Below are positions 7,064 through 10,649 of a stretch of 10,649 nt of DNA, in pieces (position 1 is the first letter of the stretch; the number at the start of each line of letters is the position of its first letter). Source of the stretch: Clostridium sp. 28_12. GTDB taxonomy: Bacteria > Bacillota > Clostridia > TANB77 > CAG-508. The notes under the pieces were generated by a model. The model was not told the DNA's origin, ran no database searches, and worked only from the letters and a program-made list of their open reading frames with translations. The stretch spans positions 1-10,649 of the forward strand of contig MNRR01000001.1 in assembly GCA_001916055.1 (NCBI GenBank), given 5' to 3'. The position numbers were made by a program, and so were the translations under genes.

Positions 7064-7792
7064 ATGGAAATATTAAAAATAAAAGAATTAGAAATACCAA
7101 TTGAGATAAAAAACTATAGTAACTCAAAATCAGTAAAAATATATTTTAAAAGCAATATTTTAAATATAAATAAACCAACTAGATTATCCAAAAAAAGATT
7201 ATTGCAAATATTGAAAGAGCAGGAAGAAGAAATTTATGGTAAATATAAAAAAATTTTAGATTCAGAAATTGATTCAATAAAGCAATGGAAAACAGGAGAA
7301 AAGATATACTATCAAGGAGAAGAGTTTACAATAATAAGAGAATCTTCAAAGTCAAATCGAATAAGTATTACATTGAAAGCTACTGATAAAATGCTTATAA
7401 TAAGTGTACCAGAAGGCATAGAACAAACTATTGTAAAAGAAAATGTTGATAAAGCAATAAAAAAATTATTCAAAAATAATACAGAAGTTTTGATTGCCCA
7501 AAAGCTTCCATATTGGAGCAAAATAACAGGGTTTAAATATAATGAATTTAAAATAAGAGATGCTACAACAAGATATGGTAGTTGCATGCCAAGCAAAAAG
7601 AATGTCTATTTTTCATCACGTTTAATAATGTTACCAGAAGACAAAGTAGATGCAATAATCGTACATGAATTATGTCATATGAGACATAAATATCATAATA
7701 AAGATTTTTATAATTTGTTACAAAGTTATATACCTAATTATAAAGAAATAGATGAATGGTTAAAACAACACGGAAAAATAATTATGTTTTAA
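7064..7792 (+). CDS. YgjP-like (SprT/M48-like) zinc metallopeptidase
   Basis: A 242-residue protein of the COG1451 YgjP-like group, formerly DUF45. The C-terminal half carries the family signature RYGSC (170-174), then HELCH (201-205) with catalytic E202 and zinc ligands H201 and H205, and the third ligand H211 in the KYHNKDF stretch. The N-terminal 150 residues form the less conserved beta-rich part usual in this family. No signal peptide or membrane segment is seen, so it should be cytosolic. Peptidase activity follows from the motif; physiological substrates are not established. The start sits one base after the upstream stop. A GGAGG lies 18 bases upstream, too far to be a standard site, so coupling to the upstream gene is likely. 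The next gene's ribosome binding site overlaps its stop. Confidence 0.9.
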   Translation: MEILKIKELEIPIEIKNYSNSKSVKIYFKSNILNINKPTRLSKKRLLQILKEQEEEIYGKYKKILDSEIDSIKQWKTGEKIYYQGEEFTIIRESSKSNRISITLKATDKMLIISVPEGIEQTIVKENVDKAIKKLFKNNTEVLIAQKLPYWSKITGFKYNEFKIRDATTRYGSCMPSKKNVYFSSRLIMLPEDKVDAIIVHELCHMRHKYHNKDFYNLLQSYIPNYKEIDEWLKQHGKIIMF

Positions 7793-7797
7793 AGGAG
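7791..7797 (+). promoter_or_regulatory. Ribosome binding site that fixes the Rsm22 start at GTG 7804
   Basis: AAAGGAG overlaps the upstream TAA and lies six bases before GTG 7804. An in-frame ATG at 7756 would add 16 residues but would overlap the metallopeptidase gene by 37 bases and has no comparable site, so the GTG is preferred. Confidence 0.85.
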
Positions 7798-7803
7798 AAA
7801 ATA

Positions 7804-8754
7804 GTGGAGATTCCAGAAAAATTAAAAGAAAATATAAATAAATTGTTAAAAGAAAATCAAATAAGTAAAGTAGTAGAAGACTCTCAAATAGTAAGCAATA
7901 GGTATAGAAATAATGATGGAAATGGTAAAAAATTGTTAACTCAAAAGTCAGAAGCAATTTCATATGCAATATCAAGAATGCCAGCAACATATGCTGCTGT
8001 AAGTTCAGTTTTGGAACAAATATCAGAAAATTATAAAGAAGAATTAACAACTATGATAGATGTTGGAGCAGGAACTGGTGCAGTGGTTTGGGCAACTAAT
8101 AATAAGAACATCTGGAATGACATAAAATGTTTAGAAAGAGAAGAAAGCATGATTAGTGTTGGAAAACAGCTTATGCAAGATTCTGAATTAAATAAGGTAA
8201 CATGGGAAAAATTTGATATATTACAAGATGAGATTAAAGAAAAGGCAGATTTAGTTATAACATCATATATGATAAATGAGCTGCCTAAAGAAATGAGGCA
8301 GAAAGCAGTAGAAAAATTGTGGAAAGCTACTAATAAATTATTAGTAATAATAGAACCAGGAACACCAGCCGGTTTTGCCAATATTTTAGAAATACGAAAA
8401 AATATACTAGATGCAGGAGGATATATTGTAGCACCATGTTGTTGCCTTGGAGAATGTCCAATTTCTAAAGATGACTGGTGTGCATTTTATGCTAGAATTG
8501 CAAGAAGTTCAGCACATAGACAAGCTAAAAAAGGGGAGTTAGGATATGAGGACGAAAAATTTTCATATATAGCATTTTCAAAAATACCAGTAGAAAATAA
8601 AGGAGAGCGAATATTAAGACATCCTCAAATAAATTCCGGGTATGTGAAAGTCAAAGTGTGTGGGGCAGATGGAATTCAAGAAAAAACATATTCCAAAAAA
8701 GATAAAGATATTTATAAAAAAGTAAGAAAAATGGATGCTGGTCAAAAAATTTAG
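7804..8754 (+). CDS. Rsm22/METTL17-family methyltransferase-like ribosome assembly protein
   Basis: A 316-residue protein from the GTG start, in the Rsm22 family (mitochondrial relatives Rsm22 and METTL17 act on small-subunit assembly). The SAM-binding loop is DVGAGTGAV (86-94), followed by an acidic strand end (CLERE, 109-113), SYMINELP (154-161) and IIEPGTPAG (182-190). The C-terminal part carries the family's cysteine cluster, C212-X5-C218-X7-C226, then RSSAHRQAKKGELGYEDEKF and a fourth cysteine, C286. This matches the four-cysteine arrangement that binds a 4Fe-4S cluster in METTL17, so cluster binding is likely. Whether it methylates rRNA or only binds the small subunit cannot be told. 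It is the third gene of the operon from the promoter at 6313. No hairpin follows its stop. Confidence 0.87.
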   Translation: MEIPEKLKENINKLLKENQISKVVEDSQIVSNRYRNNDGNGKKLLTQKSEAISYAISRMPATYAAVSSVLEQISENYKEELTTMIDVGAGTGAVVWATNNKNIWNDIKCLEREESMISVGKQLMQDSELNKVTWEKFDILQDEIKEKADLVITSYMINELPKEMRQKAVEKLWKATNKLLVIIEPGTPAGFANILEIRKNILDAGGYIVAPCCCLGECPISKDDWCAFYARIARSSAHRQAKKGELGYEDEKFSYIAFSKIPVENKGERILRHPQINSGYVKVKVCGADGIQEKTYSKKDKDIYKKVRKMDAGQKI

Positions 8755-8795
8755 ATAGACATTTTGGTAGTTTTGTGATATTATAATTCAAGATT

Positions 8796-8801
8796 AAGGA
8801 G
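8796..8801 (+). promoter_or_regulatory. Ribosome binding site that fixes the yqeY start at ATG 8810
   Basis: AAGGAG lies eight bases before ATG 8810. An in-frame GTG at 8801 overlaps this site itself and so cannot be the start it serves; the GTG would add only three residues. Confidence 0.85.
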
Positions 8802-8809
8802 TGGTTAAA

Positions 8810-9253
8810 ATGTTAAAAGAAAAATTAATGGAAGATTTAAAAGAATCAATGAAAACTAAAGATACAGTTAGAAAAAATGCAGTTCAAATGGTAAGAGCAT
8901 CAATATTGCAAATTGAAAAAGATAAAGGAATAGAAGTTGAAGATGAAAAGATAATAGACATAATAGCAAAAGAAGTTAAAACAAAAAGAGATGCATTAAA
9001 AGACTTTGAAAAAGCAGAAAGACAAGATTTAATAGATTTGACAAATAGAGAAATTGAAATATTACAAGAATATTTGCCAAAACAATTAAGTAGAGATGAA
9101 GTAAAAGCAGAAGTTCAAAAAATAATATCTGAAATTGGTGCAACTTCAATGAAAGATATGGGAGCAATTATGAAAGAAGCAAAGGCTAAAATGGGAGCTT
9201 CTGCAGAAGGAAAAACAATAAATGAAGTTGCAAAAGAAATTTTGAAACTATAA
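8810..9253 (+). CDS. yqeY: GatB/YqeY domain-containing protein
   Basis: A 147-residue, fully helical-looking, highly charged cytosolic protein of the YqeY family, the normal length for it. It is related to the C-terminal tRNA-binding part of GatB and the tail of some glutaminyl-tRNA synthetases. Key stretches are the N-terminal MLKEKLMEDLKESMKTKD with RKNAVQMVRASI (21-32), the KEVKTKRDALKDFEKAER helix (54-71), the family landmark EYLPKQLS (87-94) and the C-terminal MKDMGAIMKEAKAKMGASAEGK. The molecular role is not settled; a tRNA-related function is inferred from homology. It starts 55 bases after the Rsm22 gene. A TATAAT (8782-8787) in the gap has only a distant TAGACA (8756-8761, 20 bases away), so it may be read from the upstream operon or from a weak own promoter. 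Confidence 0.93.
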   Translation: MLKEKLMEDLKESMKTKDTVRKNAVQMVRASILQIEKDKGIEVEDEKIIDIIAKEVKTKRDALKDFEKAERQDLIDLTNREIEILQEYLPKQLSRDEVKAEVQKIISEIGATSMKDMGAIMKEAKAKMGASAEGKTINEVAKEILKL

Positions 9254-9326
9254 TTTTTCTAAAAGTCAACATAGCAAAAAATAAATAGAGCGAGAATAAA
9301 TTTGAAAAAGAGAGCTATAATATAAC

Positions 9327-9389
9327 TAGCATATATTTTTGGAAAAATTTGAACTCATATGGGGTTGCAATTTGAATAAAAATATGCTA
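9327..9389. repeat. Imperfect palindrome reaching into the 6S RNA promoter
   Basis: TAGCATATATTTTT (9327-9340) and AAAAATATGCTA (9378-9389) are inverted copies pairing over 12 bases with a two-base bulge. Inside them, AAATTTGAAC and GTTGCAATTT continue the symmetry with two mismatches, around a central CATATG (9356-9361). The right arm covers the extended -10 region of the 6S promoter. It could be an operator, a cruciform or part of the yqeY 3' end. A+T-richness makes chance symmetry possible. Confidence 0.4.
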
Positions 9390-9393
9390 ATAT
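9365..9393 (+). promoter_or_regulatory. Promoter of the 6S RNA gene
   Basis: TTGCAA (9365-9370) and TAATAT (9388-9393) are 17 bases apart, with TG one base before the -10 (TGCTAATAT), an extended -10 element. Transcription would start near 9400, shortly before the first paired base of the RNA (9415). No other promoter is seen between yqeY and dnaE. Confidence 0.65.
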
Positions 9394-9410
9394 ATTAATA
9401 ACAAAAACGA

Positions 9411-9613
9411 AATAAACAAACCCTGCATAGTACGTGTAGCACAGAATTTTTAGAACCTACAAGTTTAAAGAGGGGCCAAAACTTTGAGTATGGCGTGCAA
9501 GCTTACACTTTCGAGTAGTAAGAAGCCCAGGAATATTCAAGCAGGCACCCACCTGTCGAAGACAGGTCCTTAAAAATTCAGACAACTTACGGCTAAGGCG
9601 GGGATTGTTTTTT
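9411..9613 (+). ncRNA. ssrS: 6S RNA (regulator of RNA polymerase)
   Basis: A structured RNA of about 200 nt between yqeY and dnaE. 6S RNA mimics an open promoter and holds sigma-A RNA polymerase, especially in stationary phase. The ends form a long closing stem: AACAA-A-CCCTGC (9415-9426) pairs with GCGGGG-A-TTGTT (9598-9609), eleven pairs with one A-A mismatch. The 3' part repeats the order of known 6S RNAs: an apical GTGCAAGCTTACAC, then CGAG...GAAGCC (9512-9527), a side hairpin ACCTGTC-GAA-GACAGGT (9551-9567) and ACGGCTAAGGCGGGG at the 3' side, comparable to the E. coli 6S tail. GGGC (9473-9476) can pair with GCCC (9525-9528) to close the apical arm. The RNA ends in six T residues (9608-9613). 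It is more G+C-rich than its surroundings, as expected for a functional RNA in such a genome. Confidence 0.85.
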
Positions 9614-9631
9614 ATACTAAAGGAGATAAAA

Positions 9632-10649
9632 ATGTCAGAATTTGTACACTTACATATACATAGTGAATTCAGTTTATTGGATGGAGCAAATAGAATAAAA
9701 GACTTACCAGTAAGAGCAAAAGAACTAGGAATGAAAGCAATGGCAATAACAGACCATGGTGTAATGTATGGAGCTATTGACTTTTATAAAGCGTGTAAAA
9801 AAGAAGGAATAAAACCGATTATAGGCTGTGAAGTATATGTTGCACCACGTTCAAGGTTTAATAAAGAGCCAATAGACAAGCAATATTACCACCTAATTTT
9901 ACTTGCCAAAAACAATCAAGGATATAAAAACCTAAGTAAACTAGTATCAATAGGATTTACTGAAGGATATTATTACAAACCAAGAATAGATTTAGAAGTA
10001 CTAGAAAAATATCATGAAGGAATAATCTGCTTAAGTGCTTGCTTAGCAGGAGCTGTAAATCAAGCATTATTAAATGGTCAAACTGAAAAAGCAGAAGAAG
10101 TAGCATTATGGCATAAAAAAGTATTTGGTAAAGACTATTATATTGAAATTCAAAACAATGGAATAAAAGAACAAGTTTTAGCAAATCAAAAACTAGTACA
10201 ATTAGCAAGGAAATTAGACATACCATTAGTTGCAACAAATGATGCACATTATTTAAAAAGAGAAGATGCATATAATCATGAAATTCTGCTATGTATTCAA
10301 ACAGGCAAAAGAATGAGTGACGAAGATAGAATGAGATTTGATACTGATGAATTATATGTTAAGTCACCAGAAGAGATGAGTGAGTATTTTTCTGCATTTC
10401 CTGATGCAATAGAAAATACAGTAAAAATTGCAGATGAATGTAATGTTGAATTTGAATTTGGACATACAATATTGCCCAACTATGATGTACCACCAGAATA
10501 TCCAACACATTATGACTTTTTGAAAAAATTATGTGATGATGGGCTAAAAAAGAGATATGGAGAGAATCCATCAGAAGAAATTTTAAAAAGGGCAGAATAT
10601 GAAATAGGCATAATTAAAAAGATGGGATATGTAGACTATTATTTAATAG
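9632..10649 (+). CDS. dnaE: DNA polymerase III subunit alpha (DnaE), 3' end outside window
   Basis: The first 339 residues of the replicative C-family DNA polymerase, open to the right edge (full proteins are about 1,100-1,200 residues). The start is ATG 9632, six bases after AAAGGAG. The N-terminal PHP domain is intact: HLHIHSEFSLLDG (6-18), AITDHG (38-43), GCEVYV (65-70), YYHLILLAKN (85-94), SACLAG (135-140) and ATNDAHY (201-207). E. coli DnaE has lost several of these metal-ligand residues (HLRVHS, ITDF), so this enzyme may have a metal-loaded PHP site able to proofread, as in Thermus. The visible end (EYEIGIIKKMGYVDYYLI) is the conserved entry to the palm domain. The gene begins only 18 nt after the 6S RNA and shows no promoter of its own. 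Confidence 0.95.
   Translation, partial: MSEFVHLHIHSEFSLLDGANRIKDLPVRAKELGMKAMAITDHGVMYGAIDFYKACKKEGIKPIIGCEVYVAPRSRFNKEPIDKQYYHLILLAKNNQGYKNLSKLVSIGFTEGYYYKPRIDLEVLEKYHEGIICLSACLAGAVNQALLNGQTEKAEEVALWHKKVFGKDYYIEIQNNGIKEQVLANQKLVQLARKLDIPLVATNDAHYLKREDAYNHEILLCIQTGKRMSDEDRMRFDTDELYVKSPEEMSEYFSAFPDAIENTVKIADECNVEFEFGHTILPNYDVPPEYPTHYDFLKKLCDDGLKKRYGENPSEEILKRAEYEIGIIKKMGYVDYYLI

Noticed and set aside
7756..7803. In-frame ATG giving a 16-residue longer Rsm22 protein
   Set aside because: It would overlap the metallopeptidase gene by 37 bases and lacks a ribosome binding site, whereas GTG 7804 has AAAGGAG at ideal distance.
7760..8381. Minus-strand open frames of 96 and 116 codons opposite the Rsm22 gene
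   Set aside because: They are antisense to a conserved gene, rich in Leu/Phe as expected from reversed Lys/Glu codons, and have no ribosome binding site.
9411..9613. T-box, riboswitch, tmRNA or RNase P RNA in front of dnaE
   Set aside because: No T-box GGTGG-type antiterminator, no tmRNA or RNase P core sequences; the closing stem, side hairpin and GAAGCC/ACGGCTAAGGCGGGG order fit 6S RNA.
9957..10571. Minus-strand open frames opposite dnaE
   Set aside because: Leu/His-rich reverse shadows of conserved DnaE coding sequence with no start context.
1..10649. CRISPR array, insertion sequence or tRNA gene
   Set aside because: No regularly spaced repeats, no transposase motif or terminal inverted repeats with target duplications, and no tRNA-like cloverleaf sequence was seen.

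Overview
The window is very A+T-rich, dense with short operons, and uses AGGAG-type ribosome binding sites and the standard code (TGG for Trp, TAA/TAG stops). It looks like a low-GC Gram-positive bacterium, most likely an anaerobic Clostridia-type Firmicute. This is inferred from composition and gene families (a COG2509 flavoprotein, a DUF6873 protein, a Firmicute-like 6S RNA); no species-level call is possible.

Region 1 (1-3307) is the end of a plus-strand envelope or lipid cluster. It holds a family 8 glycosyltransferase cut by the window edge, a 600-residue fusion of a second GT8 domain to a PlsC-like acyltransferase, and a separate PlsC-like acyltransferase. The three genes touch or overlap and presumably make one glycolipid or surface glycan. 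Region 2 (3363-4957) is a COG2509 FAD-dependent dehydrogenase ending at a hairpin.

Region 3 (about 4964-6311) is the accessory-looking part. On the minus strand it holds an unrecognised polytopic membrane protein with its own ribosome binding site and terminator. Downstream of that is a 109-codon open frame with no usable start codon, probably a decayed gene. In the divergent spacer lie two tiny coupled plus-strand reading frames, the second encoding a 19-residue hydrophobic peptide, behind a plausible promoter. This is the best place in the window to look for something undescribed, but function cannot be read from the sequence.

Region 4 (6313-8754) starts at a near-perfect sigma-A promoter and is a three-gene operon: a DUF6873 GME-fold protein, a YgjP-like zinc metallopeptidase, and an Rsm22-family methyltransferase-like protein that keeps the cysteine pattern of an Fe-S cluster. 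Region 5 (8810-9253) is yqeY.

Region 6 (9365-10649) carries a 6S RNA gene with its own promoter, followed 18 nt later by dnaE (DNA polymerase III alpha), cut by the right edge. No separate dnaE promoter is visible, so 6S RNA and dnaE may share a transcript.
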